Shown: positions 43,942-51,673 of the stretch, piece by piece
Layout of the letters: each line of letters starts with the position of its first letter
Position numbering within the stretch: the first letter of the stretch is position 1
Source of the DNA: Leifsonia sp. Root4
Lineage (GTDB): Bacteria; Actinomycetota; Actinomycetes; Actinomycetales; Microbacteriaceae
DNA: 64,000 bases
Direction of reading: 5' to 3'
Assembly: GCF_001425085.1 (NCBI RefSeq)
Contig: NZ_LMDN01000003.1
Location: forward strand, 714,341 to 778,340
The notes under the pieces: generated by a model
Told to the model about the DNA's origin: nothing
What the model saw: only the letters and a program-made list of their open reading frames with translations
The model's database searches: none
Position numbers and translations under genes: made by a program

Positions 43942-44205
43942 TCAGAGATGTCGGTAGATGTCGGCGGGGCTGAGCCCCTTCGCGACCATGAGCACCTGCA
44001 GGTGGTACAGCAGCTGCGAGATCTCCTCGGCCGTTTCTGCGTCGCTCTGGTACTCGGCGGCCATCCAGACTTCGGCGGCCTCCTCGACGATTTTCTTACC
44101 AATGGCGTGTACGCCGGCGTCGAGTTCACGAACGGTTCCCGAACCTTCTGGGCGGGTCCTGGCCTTCTCAGTGAGCTCGGCGAAGAGTTCGTCGAAAGTT
44201 TTCAC
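43942..44205 (-). CDS. hisE: phosphoribosyl-ATP pyrophosphatase
   Basis: Second step of histidine synthesis. The 87-residue alpha-helical protein of the MazG-like fold carries [17 protein letters not shown] near residue 36 and the second acidic helix [18 protein letters not shown] near 57, the magnesium-binding EExxE/ExxD pattern. The GTG start is preceded by TAACCT-N6, compatible with an extra leaderless start site; it also sits 12 bp after the rpe stop, so read-through is likely. Confidence 0.94.
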   Translation of the reverse strand: MKTFDELFAELTEKARTRPEGSGTVRELDAGVHAIGKKIVEEAAEVWMAAEYQSDAETAEEISQLLYHLQVLMVAKGLSPADIYRHL

Positions 44206-44211
44206 GTCTAC

Positions 44212-44217
44212 AGGTTA
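44212..44217 (-). promoter_or_regulatory. possible leaderless -10 element of hisE
   Basis: TAACCT, then GTAGAC, then the GTG of hisE. The box fits the TANNNT-N6-start pattern but differs from the TAGRCT form, and the gene could also be read from the rpe transcript. Confidence 0.35.
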
Positions 44218-44886
44218 CTAGTGCTGGTGAGCGGATGACGCCGCGGCGGCGCGCAGGGCAACAATCTGCTCCTCCGGCTCCCCCACGTTGAACACGGCCG
44301 AGCCGGCGACGAAGGTGTTCGCGCCGTTCTCCGCTGCGATGCCGATCGTGTCGAGGCTGACGCCGCCGTCGACCTGCAACCAGATGTCGAGGCCGGATGC
44401 CGCGACGGCATCAGCGGTGCGGCGGAGCTTCGGCATCATCTCGGTCATGAAGCTCTGCCCGCCGAAGCCGGGCTCGACGGTCATGATGAGGATCTGGTCG
44501 AACTCGGGCAACAGCTCGAGGTACGGCTCGATGTCGGTTCCGGGCTTCAGCGCGATGCCGGCTCGGGAGCCGATCTGGCGGAGCCGCCTGGCGAGCGCAA
44601 CCGGGTCGCTCGCCGCCTCGGCGTGGAAGGTGACGGAGAACGCACCGGTCTCGGCGTAGCCGGGCGCCCAGCGGTCGGCGTCGTCGATCATCAGGTGCAC
44701 ATCCAGCGGGATCGGCGAGACCTGCTGCAGCCGGTTCACCATCGTCGGACCGAAGGTCAGGTTCGGCACGAAGTGGTTGTCCATCACGTCGACGTGCACG
44801 AGGTCGGCAGTCGCGATGCGCCCGAGCTCATGCTCGAGGTTCGCGAAGTCGGCTGTCAGGATGCTGGGGTTGATGCGGGTCGACAT
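44218..44886 (-). CDS. rpe: ribulose-phosphate 3-epimerase
   Basis: Interconverts ribulose-5-phosphate and xylulose-5-phosphate in the pentose phosphate pathway. The 222-residue TIM barrel has INPSILTADFANLEHEL near residue 6, VHVDVMDNHFVPNLTFGP near 33 with catalytic Asp, LDVHLMI near 68, VEPGFGGQSFM near 140 and the second Asp in LQVDGGVS near 175. The longer upstream frame runs into repeat DNA. The ATG at 44886 is supported by TAGCAT-N7, suggesting a leaderless transcript that continues into hisE. Confidence 0.96.
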   Translation of the reverse strand: MSTRINPSILTADFANLEHELGRIATADLVHVDVMDNHFVPNLTFGPTMVNRLQQVSPIPLDVHLMIDDADRWAPGYAETGAFSVTFHAEAASDPVALARRLRQIGSRAGIALKPGTDIEPYLELLPEFDQILIMTVEPGFGGQSFMTEMMPKLRRTADAVAASGLDIWLQVDGGVSLDTIGIAAENGANTFVAGSAVFNVGEPEEQIVALRAAAASSAHQH

Positions 44887-44893
44887 GCTCCCC

Positions 44894-44899
44894 ATGCTA
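44894..44899 (-). promoter_or_regulatory. leaderless -10 element of rpe
   Basis: TAGCAT, then GGGGAGC, then ATG. The GGGGAG is one nucleotide from the start codon, too near for a ribosome site. It would drive rpe-hisE-hisG and possibly the his/trp genes beyond. Confidence 0.5.
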
Positions 44900-44943
44900 T
44901 CGAGCGCCGCGCACCCGCCCGCGATGCGGAACGTCTCAGCGCG

Positions 44944-45094
44944 TGTCAGGGCTTCGGTCGCTGGCGCTCCCTCCAGCCGACGTGACAATGCCCGCGAGGC
45001 CCGAGCGGCGCCTCCCTGCACGCTGGCTCGAGCGAGCGTCGCCGCGACGAAGGAGCAGCGACGAAGGAGCAGCGACGCCCGCGAAGCCCTGAGC
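44944..45094. repeat. palindromic dispersed repeat, copy E2
   Basis: Starts with a slightly degenerate outer arm (GTCAGGGCTTCGGTCGCTGG), then CTCCAGCCGACGTG, a spacer, CACGCTGGCTCGAGCGAGC and the outer end CGAAGCCCTGAGC (45082-45094). It contains a 14-bp tandem duplication, GACGAAGGAGCAGC, at 45046-45059 and 45060-45073. It lies between the rpe promoter and the GIY-YIG gene, 40 bp downstream of the GIY-YIG stop. Confidence 0.75.
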
Positions 45095-45134
45095 GGGTCC
45101 GCCGACACAGTCCCACGGCGGCGGAGCGCTGTGA

Positions 45135-45437
45135 CTAGCCCTGGTCACCCCGGAGCGCTGGAATATGCTCACCGCTCGGCAGCACGCGCATGCCGGGGCC
45201 TCCGGCGATGAGCGCGTCCTTGCGCGAGCGGAGCCACCCCTGCACGGTGTGTTCGCGCGCAAAGGCGGTGGCGATACTGTCGAACTCCTCGTAGTAGATC
45301 AAGCGCACGGGAAGCCTACGCGCCGTGTACTTTGCGCCGCGGCCGCTCTGGTGCTGCTGCAGGCGACCGTCGATGTTCCAGGTGCTCCCGGTGTAGAGCG
45401 AGCCGTCTCTGCAGAGCAGCATGTACATGAAAGGCAT
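45135..45437 (-). CDS. GIY-YIG nuclease family protein (UPF0213/YhbQ-like)
   Basis: A 100-residue single-domain GIY-YIG protein: YMLLCRDGSLYTGSTWNIDGRLQQHQSGRGAKYTARR (residues 5-41) contains the two strand motifs (YML and YTG), the conserved Arg of the third motif and the RGAKYTARR signature, followed by LIYYEEF with the conserved Glu near 50. The family is small and of unknown function; some members cut structured or single-stranded DNA. The stretch upstream to 46033 and the stretch downstream are occupied by repeat elements, so the gene is enclosed by them on both sides. Confidence 0.85.
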   Translation of the reverse strand: MPFMYMLLCRDGSLYTGSTWNIDGRLQQHQSGRGAKYTARRLPVRLIYYEEFDSIATAFAREHTVQGWLRSRKDALIAGGPGMRVLPSGEHIPALRGDQG

Positions 45438-45558
45438 GCCGTCAGTGTCACCGACGGCCTACGCCGAGCGCTGGATCCATCCGGAGGCGGTGGAGAACGT
45501 GTGCGTTGACGTGAGCTGTGCACAACTCTGCCGAGCGGGAACACTGCTCAACGGCGTC

Positions 45559-45721
45559 GCTCAGGGCTTCGGTCGCTGGCGCTCCCTCAAGCCAACGTGA
45601 GACAGCACGCCTGCTTGAGCGACGCCGCGCCGCACGACGGCTTGGGCGGCGCTGCGCCGCACGCTGGCTCGAGCGAGCGGCGCCGCGACGGAGGAGCAGC
45701 GACGCACGCGAAGCCCTGAGC
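45559..45721. repeat. palindromic dispersed repeat, copy E3
   Basis: Outer ends GCTCAGGGCTTCG (45559-45571) and CGAAGCCCTGAGC (45709-45721) are perfect 13-bp inverted repeats. Inside lie GGTCGCTGGCGCTCCCTC, AAGCCAACGTGAGA, a GC-rich spacer, and CACGCTGGCTCGAGCGAGC. It is the first of three copies filling the 596-bp gap between the GIY-YIG gene and rsmB; no gene was found in that gap. Confidence 0.85.
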
Positions 45722-45772
45722 GGACCCGCCAAAACCTTCGCCCGACAATCGGAGCAACTCGACCACGCAAAC

Positions 45773-45891
45773 GCTCAGGGCTTCGGTCGCTGGCGCTCCC
45801 TCAAGCCAACGTGAGAAGAGCGACGTCGCGCCGCACGCCGGCTCGAGCGAGCGGCGCCGCGACGAGCAGCGACGCACGCGAAGCCCTGAGC
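45773..45891. repeat. palindromic dispersed repeat, copy E4
   Basis: The shortest complete copy, 119 bp, with perfect 13-bp inverted ends (45773-45785 and 45879-45891). Inner pairings TCGCTG/CAGCGA and CGTG/CACG extend the hairpin. The spacers on its two sides (45722-45772 and 45892-45942) are alike, both containing GAGCAACTCGA and CACGCAAAC, so E3-E5 form a tandem array with a 170-214 bp period. Confidence 0.85.
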
Positions 45892-45942
45892 GGATCCGCC
45901 GACACCGTCGCCCCACCATCCGAGCAACTCGATCACGCAAAC

Positions 45943-46033
45943 GCTCAGGGCTTCGGTCGCTGGCGCTCCCTCAAGCCGACGTGAGAAGAGCGGCGTCACG
46001 CCGCACGCTGGCTCGAGCGAGCGGCGGCGCGCG
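45943..46033. repeat. palindromic dispersed repeat, copy E5 (truncated)
   Basis: It begins with GCTCAGGGCTTCG (45943-45955), keeps the first arm and the start of the second (CACGCTGGCTCGAGCGAGC), then breaks off where the rsmB stop codon begins at 46034. The missing part of the second arm has been replaced by, or lost to, the rsmB coding end. Confidence 0.75.
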
Positions 46034-47464
46034 CTAGCGCTTGCGGACGAGGGCGATGAACATGGCGTCGGTGCCGTGGCGGTGTGGCCAGAGCTGGGCG
46101 GTCAGGCCGTTGCCGCCGATGTCGAGCGGATTCGCGGCGATGCCATCGAGGATGTCGCGCGTCGGGAGCTGCTCCAGCGCGTCACCCCAGCGGGCGACTG
46201 CGCCGTTGAGCGTTCCGAGCGTCTCGCCGAGGTGCGGGGAGCAGGTCACGTAGGCGAGGATGCCGCCGGGCTTCAGCGCCTGGAAGGCGGCGTCGAACAG
46301 CTTGCCCTGCAGCACGCTCAGCTCGGCGACATCGCCAGGCGACTTCCGCCAGCGGGCCTCCGGGCGTCGGCGCAGGGCGCCCAGCCCGGTGCACGGCGCG
46401 TCGAGCAGGATCCGGTCGAACTCGGCCGGATGGACCGCACCGATCGTCGTGCCGTCGAGTTCCCAGACGGGGACGTCGCCTGGAACGCCCGCGAGGGCGT
46501 TGCGGACGAGCCCCGCGCGGGCGGGAACGAGCTCGTTTGCGATGAGCGTCGCCTCGCCGAGGCGCGCCTCCGCTGCCAGCAGCGCGGCCTTGCCGCCCGG
46601 TCCGGCACAGAGGTCGAGCCAGCGCTCCCCCGGCTGCACGGGCTCCGCCCGGCTGAGCGCAAGCGCGGCCAGCTGCGAGCCTTCGTCCTGCACGCGCACG
46701 GCGCCGCCGAAGCGATCGGTGACCCCGAGTGGGTCGCCACCGGAGAGCTCGAAGCCGATCGGCGAGAAGTGGTTGGCGTCACCGAGCCCCGCGGCATCCG
46801 CGGACTCGACGAGACCGGGAAGTGCGGCCAGGTTGACCTTCGGCGCGGCGTTGTCGGCCTCGAGCAGCTGCTCAAGCTCTGCGCCGCGGCCCTCAGCCTC
46901 CAGCGCGGTGCGGAGCGCCCGAACGACCCAGGCCGGGTGGGAGTGCAGCACGGCGAGCTTCTCGTCCGTGCCCTCCGTCTCGTCCTGCACCCAGCCGCGC
47001 CACTCCTCGAGCGAGCTGCGCGAGATCGTGCGCAGCACACCGTTGGTGAAGCCGGTCGCCGAGCGGGAGGCGACCTGGCTGGCCAGGGCAACGGACTCGT
47101 TCACGGCCGCATGGGTGGCGACGCGGGTCGCCAGCAGCTGGTGGGCACCGAGGCGGAGCACGTCGAGCACGGCCGGGTCGATCTTGTCGACGGTACGGTC
47201 GGCGACGAGCTCGATCACCTTGTCGTAGAAGCCCTGCATGCGCAGGGTGCCATAGGTGAGCTCGGTCGCCAGTGCCGCGTCGGCGCTGTTCAGCCTGGCG
47301 CGCTGGATGCGGCTCGGAAGCAGCAGATTGGCGTAGGAGTCGGACTCGCGTACGGCGGCGATCACCTCGTAGGCGACGAGCCGGGCCGGCTGAACGCTCT
47401 GCTGCGGGCGCGGCGCACGCGCCGGACGCGCGCTGTTGCCGGAATTCTGTCTGCGATCGCTCAT
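46034..47464 (-). CDS. rsmB: 16S rRNA (cytosine-967-C5) methyltransferase RsmB-like
   Basis: SAM-dependent rRNA m5C methyltransferase. The 476-residue protein has an N-terminal NusB-like RNA-binding domain (about residues 28-155: LVAYEVIAAV, ELTYGTLRMQGFYD) and a C-terminal RsmB/NOP domain with motif I WLDLCAGPGGKAALLA near 285, motif IV LLDAPCTGLGALRRRPEARW near 355, and motif VI ILAYVTCSPH with the catalytic Cys near 418. The ATG at 47464 overlaps the fmt stop as ATGA. It is the last gene of the long operon; repeat E5 directly follows its stop. Confidence 0.94.
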   Translation of the reverse strand: MSDRRQNSGNSARPARAPRPQQSVQPARLVAYEVIAAVRESDSYANLLLPSRIQRARLNSADAALATELTYGTLRMQGFYDKVIELVADRTVDKIDPAVLDVLRLGAHQLLATRVATHAAVNESVALASQVASRSATGFTNGVLRTISRSSLEEWRGWVQDETEGTDEKLAVLHSHPAWVVRALRTALEAEGRGAELEQLLEADNAAPKVNLAALPGLVESADAAGLGDANHFSPIGFELSGGDPLGVTDRFGGAVRVQDEGSQLAALALSRAEPVQPGERWLDLCAGPGGKAALLAAEARLGEATLIANELVPARAGLVRNALAGVPGDVPVWELDGTTIGAVHPAEFDRILLDAPCTGLGALRRRPEARWRKSPGDVAELSVLQGKLFDAAFQALKPGGILAYVTCSPHLGETLGTLNGAVARWGDALEQLPTRDILDGIAANPLDIGGNGLTAQLWPHRHGTDAMFIALVRKR

Positions 47465-48378
47465 TCGGCGATCACCTCCTCTGCTGCGATTCCACGCCAC
47501 CAGTCGCTGGCGTTCATCGGGGTCTTGCCCGCCGGCTGCACACGCAGCAGCTCGAGCGGGTGGCTGGCGGTGCCGACGAGCACACGGCCGTCGTCTGCAC
47601 GGATGTGGCCGGGTGCCAGCGGAGTGGCATCCTCGGCATGGCGCATCTCGTGAATCTTGAAGCGGGCGCCGTCGATCAGTGTGAATGCGCCGGGCTCGGT
47701 GGTGACGCCCTGATAGCGGTGGAACACGGATGCCGCGGGCTCAGCCCAGTCGAGCCTGGCGTCATCGATGCTGAGCTTGGCCGCGGGCGTCGGTTCCCCG
47801 CTCTGCGGGGTGGCGACGGCGCTGCCGTCGGCGAGGCCGTCGACGACGCGGCCGAGCAGCTCCGCGCCGGAGACCGCCAGCTCGCTGAGCAGCGTCGCCG
47901 CCGTGCTCTGCTCCGTGATGGGGTGCTCGATGCGGCCGAAGACGTCGCCGGCGTCGAGCGCCGGAACCAGCTGGAAGACGTCGGCGCCGGTCACGGCGTC
48001 GCCGGCGATCAGCGCGCGCTGCACGGGGGCGGCACCGCGCCACCGCGGCAGCAACGAGAAGTGCAGATTGATCCAGCCGAGCCGCGGGGTGCTGAGCAGC
48101 GGCTCACGCACGAGTCCGCCGTAGGCAACGATCACGCCGAGGTCGACGCCGAGCGCGGCGATCTCGGCCGTCACGGCCTCATCGAGCCGGTTGGCCTTGA
48201 TGACGGGCAGCCCGAGCTCGACGGCGGCCTGCGCGACGGGAGACGGCGTCAGAACGCGCTTGCGTCCGAGCGGTGCGTCGGTGCGCGTCAGCACCGCCAC
48301 GATCTCGTGCGGTCCGGCGGCGAGCAGGCGCAGGCTCGGAACGGCCGCATCCGGCGTTCCGGCGAAGACGAGTTTCAT
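47461..48378 (-). CDS. fmt: methionyl-tRNA formyltransferase
   Basis: Formylates initiator Met-tRNA using 10-formyl-THF. The 305-residue protein has LVFAGTPDAAVPSL at the start, the catalytic region INLHFSLLPRWRGAAPVQRAL near residue 108 (Asn, His) and DVFQLVPALDAGDVF near 138 with the conserved Asp, then the C-terminal OB-like tRNA-binding domain. The usual HxSLLP appears as HFSLLP. Its ATG directly abuts the priA stop (TAAATG). Confidence 0.96.
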   Translation of the reverse strand: MKLVFAGTPDAAVPSLRLLAAGPHEIVAVLTRTDAPLGRKRVLTPSPVAQAAVELGLPVIKANRLDEAVTAEIAALGVDLGVIVAYGGLVREPLLSTPRLGWINLHFSLLPRWRGAAPVQRALIAGDAVTGADVFQLVPALDAGDVFGRIEHPITEQSTAATLLSELAVSGAELLGRVVDGLADGSAVATPQSGEPTPAAKLSIDDARLDWAEPAASVFHRYQGVTTEPGAFTLIDGARFKIHEMRHAEDATPLAPGHIRADDGRVLVGTASHPLELLRVQPAGKTPMNASDWWRGIAAEEVIAE

Positions 48379-50394
48379 TTAGAAGATCTCCGGGTCATCG
48401 AATCGAACTCTCAGTGTAGGCGCGGGCCGGAAGGCCCCACCCTTGGGCGGGCGGCGGCGCGCGCTGGCGACGGCCACGATCCCGGCGCGCAGGCGCCTGG
48501 CGACCTCGGCGCCCGCACCGTAGTCGAAACGCACGATCGCGCGCAGGAGGCCGTCGGATGTCGGCGCAGCACCGGGCGCGACCGGAGCCGGCACGGGGCC
48601 GAGGATGTCGACGCCCTCCAGCTCGCGCAGCTCGGCCAGGGCCGTCTCCAGCACGGCGGGGGCCGCCGTGACGGATGCCGTGCGCACGGCCGGCGGGAAG
48701 CGGAGGGCTCGGCGATCGGCGAATTCACTCGCCGCCCAGCCCGCCTGCTGCCAGGTGGCCAGCGCCGTGGCGAGTGCGCCACCGACACCGGCCAGCAGCA
48801 CGGGCGCTCCCGGTGTGGCGAGGGCGGCGGCGTTGGACCACCAGCGCAGTGCGTCCTCTGCAACCCGCAGCGACTCGCGGCCGAGGATGCGTTCGCCGTC
48901 GAGCAGGAGCACAGCCGCGTAGCCGCCGTCGGCCACCGGCTCCGCGCCCCTGGTTGCGATGACGAGCGCCGGCCTGCCCGCGACATTGAGGATCGGGTTC
49001 TCCCCGTCGGCGACGATGACGAGGGCGCCGGGAAAGGCACGGCCGAGTTCTTCCGCGGTGCGCCCGGCGCCGATGCGCACCGTGCGCAGGGCGTGCCCGC
49101 CGCAGGTGCCGCAACTCCAGTTGGCGGCGATCGCCCCACACCAGCGGCAGCTGGGCGCCGCGCCGGCCGCGCTCTGGCCGAGCGGCCCCTGGCAGCGTGC
49201 GCAGTGTGCGGCCTCCCGGCAGCCGGCGCAGGCGACGACGGGCGCGTAGCCAGGGGACGCGACCTGCACGAGAACCGGGCCGGTGGCCAGGGCCTGCTTG
49301 GCCTCGCGCCAGGCGGTCGACGGGATGCGCGCGGCTTGCGCCTGTGGGTCAGGAGAGCCCTGCTGCGCGGTGGCGATGACATTGGGGCGCGAGAAGCGCT
49401 CCGGCCCGAGCTCGTGCAGCCAACCGATCTCGACGAGGCGCTGCGCCTCGATGCTGCGGGCGTGGCCGAGCAGCACGAGGGCGCACTCGGTGACGCCCTG
49501 GCGGATGAGCGCGACATCGCGGGCGTGCGCGTACGGACTCAACGATTCGGCGTAGAGCGGGTCGCCGTCGTCCCACATCGCGATCAGTCCGAGCCGCGCG
49601 GCCGGGGCGTAGACGACGGAACGGTTGCCGACGATGACGCGCGGCTCGTCGTCGAGGCAGGCCAGGAAGGCGCCGTAGCGCTCGCTCGTGGTCTGCCGCG
49701 CGTCGAAGCGCGAAATCTTCTCGGCCGGAAGCAGCGCGTGCAGTGCGGCGAGGAGCTGGTCCTGGTCGCGGAAGTCAGGAACGGCGAGCACAGCGCTCCG
49801 CCCCGTCGCGAGGGTGCGCACGGCCAGCTCGGCCATGGTCACGGCCCAGTGGCCGACCCAGATGCCGCCGGGCCCCTCGAGCAGGCGCGGGATCGCGGTC
49901 AGAGCGACCCGGCCGTCCGGGTCGATGGCCCCGGCGAGCACCTCCGCGGAATAACCGGTCACTGTCGGCAGCTCGGATGCCGGGGCTTCGGGAGCTGCAG
50001 CGACCGAGTTCTCGGCTCGCTCAGCGATCCACTTCTTCTCCACCCGCACGGCACGCGGCGGGACGGCGAGCCGCACCACGTCGATCGCGCTGCCCGCACC
50101 GCGGTCGGCCACCCGGCGGGCGAGCGCGTAGACCTCCGGGGTGAGCACGGGCACGACGGAGACCAGCGATTCGATCTCGCTCAGTTGCCCGGAGAAGTCG
50201 GCGCTGGCTCGGTCGACGAGTTCGACGATGTAGCCGTCGATCACGCGCCCGCCGGAGCGGAACGGCACCTTCACCCGCTGCCCGACGCGCACATCGGCGC
50301 GGAGCGCCTCCGGCACGCTGTAGTCGAAGAGGTGGTCGAGCTGAGGAAGTGGATTGTCGATCAGCACCCGCGCGACCACGCCGGCTGATGACAT
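48379..50394 (-). CDS. priA: PriA-like primosomal protein N', helicase-inactive type
   Basis: A 671-residue PriA-family protein with an N-terminal 3'-DNA-binding domain (VARVLIDNPLPQLDHLFDYSVP, residues 8-29; VGQRVKVPFRSG near 38) and a zinc-binding cysteine cluster around residues 405-445 (CAGCREAAHCARCQGPLG, CRWCGAIAANWSCGTCGG). The helicase P-loop GxGKT is not recognisable: the expected site reads GPGGIWVGHW, and the Walker B DEEH reads MWDDGD. This agrees with known actinobacterial PriA proteins that lack helicase motifs. The ATG at 50394 is 2 bp after the metK stop, and the gene abuts fmt. Confidence 0.9.
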   Translation of the reverse strand: MSSAGVVARVLIDNPLPQLDHLFDYSVPEALRADVRVGQRVKVPFRSGGRVIDGYIVELVDRASADFSGQLSEIESLVSVVPVLTPEVYALARRVADRGAGSAIDVVRLAVPPRAVRVEKKWIAERAENSVAAAPEAPASELPTVTGYSAEVLAGAIDPDGRVALTAIPRLLEGPGGIWVGHWAVTMAELAVRTLATGRSAVLAVPDFRDQDQLLAALHALLPAEKISRFDARQTTSERYGAFLACLDDEPRVIVGNRSVVYAPAARLGLIAMWDDGDPLYAESLSPYAHARDVALIRQGVTECALVLLGHARSIEAQRLVEIGWLHELGPERFSRPNVIATAQQGSPDPQAQAARIPSTAWREAKQALATGPVLVQVASPGYAPVVACAGCREAAHCARCQGPLGQSAAGAAPSCRWCGAIAANWSCGTCGGHALRTVRIGAGRTAEELGRAFPGALVIVADGENPILNVAGRPALVIATRGAEPVADGGYAAVLLLDGERILGRESLRVAEDALRWWSNAAALATPGAPVLLAGVGGALATALATWQQAGWAASEFADRRALRFPPAVRTASVTAAPAVLETALAELRELEGVDILGPVPAPVAPGAAPTSDGLLRAIVRFDYGAGAEVARRLRAGIVAVASARRRPPKGGAFRPAPTLRVRFDDPEIF

Positions 50395-50396
50395 GA

Positions 50397-51590
50397 TCAG
50401 AGCCCGGCTGCGCTTCTCAGATCGTCGACCCGGTCCAGCTTCTCCCACGTGAAGTCGGGCAGTTCGCGGCCGAAGTGGCCGTAGCTGGCCGTCTGGGCAT
50501 AGATCGGGCGGAGCAGATCGAGGTCCCGGATGATCGCAGCCGGACGGAGGTCGAAGACCTCGCGGATCGCGCGGGTGATGTCGGCGTCCGACATCGCACC
50601 GGTGCCGAAGGTCTCGACGTAGAGCCCGACGGGGGCCGCCTTGCCGATGGCGTAGGCGATCTGCACCTCGAGGCGCTCGGCGAGGCCGGCCGCGACGGCG
50701 TTCTTGGCGACCCAGCGCATGGCGTATGCGGCCGAGCGGTCGACCTTGGACGGGTCCTTGCCGCTGAACGCACCGCCGCCGTGACGGCTCGCGCCGCCGT
50801 AGGTGTCGATGATGATCTTGCGACCGGTGAGGCCGGCGTCGCCCTGCGGGCCGCCGATCTCGAACTTGCCGGTCGGGTTGATCAGGGTCTGGGCCGCGGC
50901 GGTGTCGAGCTCGACCAGGTCGAGGACGGGGCGGATCACGAGCTCATTCATCTCCTCGCGGAGGCGCTCCTGCGTGACGCGGGGCGAGTGCTGCGTCGAG
51001 AGCACGACGGTCTCGACGGTGCGCGGGATCTGGCCGTCGTAGCCGATCGTCACCTGCGTCTTGCCGTCGGGCCGGAGGTAGTCGACGAGACCGGCCTTGC
51101 GCACCTCGGCGAGGCGCTCGGCGAGGCGGTGTGCGATCCAGATCGGGATCGGCATGAGCTGCGGCGTCTCGGTCGTTGCGTAGCCGAACATGATGCCCTG
51201 ATCGCCGGCACCCTGCTTGTCGAGCATCTCGTCGCTGGAGAGCTCGCGGCTCTCGTAGGCGTTGTCGACGCCCTGGGCGATGTCGGGCGACTGGCCGCCG
51301 ATCGAGATGGAGACGCCGCAGGAGCGGCCGTCGAACCAGACGTCGGAGGAGTCGTAGCCGATCGAGGTGATCCGCTCGCGCACGATCGACGGGATCTCGA
51401 CGTACGCCTCGGTGGTGACCTCGCCTGCGACGTGCACGAGGCCCGTCGTCACGAGGGTCTCCACCGCGACGCGGCTGTGCGGGTCGAGCGCCAGCATGGC
51501 GTCGAGGATGCTGTCGGAGATCTGGTCACAGATCTTGTCTGGGTGCCCCTCGGTGACCGATTCCGATGTGAATAGCCGAAGCTCGCTCAT
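50397..51590 (-). CDS. metK: S-adenosylmethionine synthetase
   Basis: Makes SAM from methionine and ATP. The 397-residue protein has the N-terminal [20 protein letters not shown] near residue 6 with metal and ATP ligands, the hexapeptide GAGDQG near 123, and the P-loop-like [19 protein letters not shown] near 260. The frame is open 29 codons further upstream, but [11 protein letters not shown] at 51590 matches homologues. The upstream 83-bp gap to coaBC consists largely of degenerate 17-bp repeats. Confidence 0.97.
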   Translation of the reverse strand: MSELRLFTSESVTEGHPDKICDQISDSILDAMLALDPHSRVAVETLVTTGLVHVAGEVTTEAYVEIPSIVRERITSIGYDSSDVWFDGRSCGVSISIGGQSPDIAQGVDNAYESRELSSDEMLDKQGAGDQGIMFGYATTETPQLMPIPIWIAHRLAERLAEVRKAGLVDYLRPDGKTQVTIGYDGQIPRTVETVVLSTQHSPRVTQERLREEMNELVIRPVLDLVELDTAAAQTLINPTGKFEIGGPQGDAGLTGRKIIIDTYGGASRHGGGAFSGKDPSKVDRSAAYAMRWVAKNAVAAGLAERLEVQIAYAIGKAAPVGLYVETFGTGAMSDADITRAIREVFDLRPAAIIRDLDLLRPIYAQTASYGHFGRELPDFTWEKLDRVDDLRSAAGL

Positions 51591-51609
51591 GTGACCTGTC
51601 TGTCTGTTC

Positions 51610-51660
51610 TTGTGAACTGCTTGCTCGTGTGAACTGCTCGTTCTGGTGACGTGCTGGCTG
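51610..51660. repeat. degenerate 17-bp tandem repeats in the metK leader
   Basis: TTGTGAACTGCTTGCTC, GTGTGAACTGCTCGTTC and TGGTGACGTGCTGGCTG follow one another with a 17-bp period, the exact core TGTGAACTGC being at 51611-51620 and 51628-51637. They lie between the coaBC stop and the metK start. No riboswitch fold was recognised. Confidence 0.6.
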
Positions 51661-51673
51661 GTGTGCCGCAGGA

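Noticed and set aside
44887..45108. Longer rpe start with a 74-residue N-terminal extension
   Set aside because: The extension translates repeat E2. The rpe family starts at the MSTRINPSILTADF motif, and the TAGCAT box supports that start.
45559..46033. Tandem repeats considered as a CRISPR array
   Set aside because: Units are about 170 bp with internal palindromes and similar spacers. A CRISPR array has short repeats with unique spacers, and no cas genes are present.
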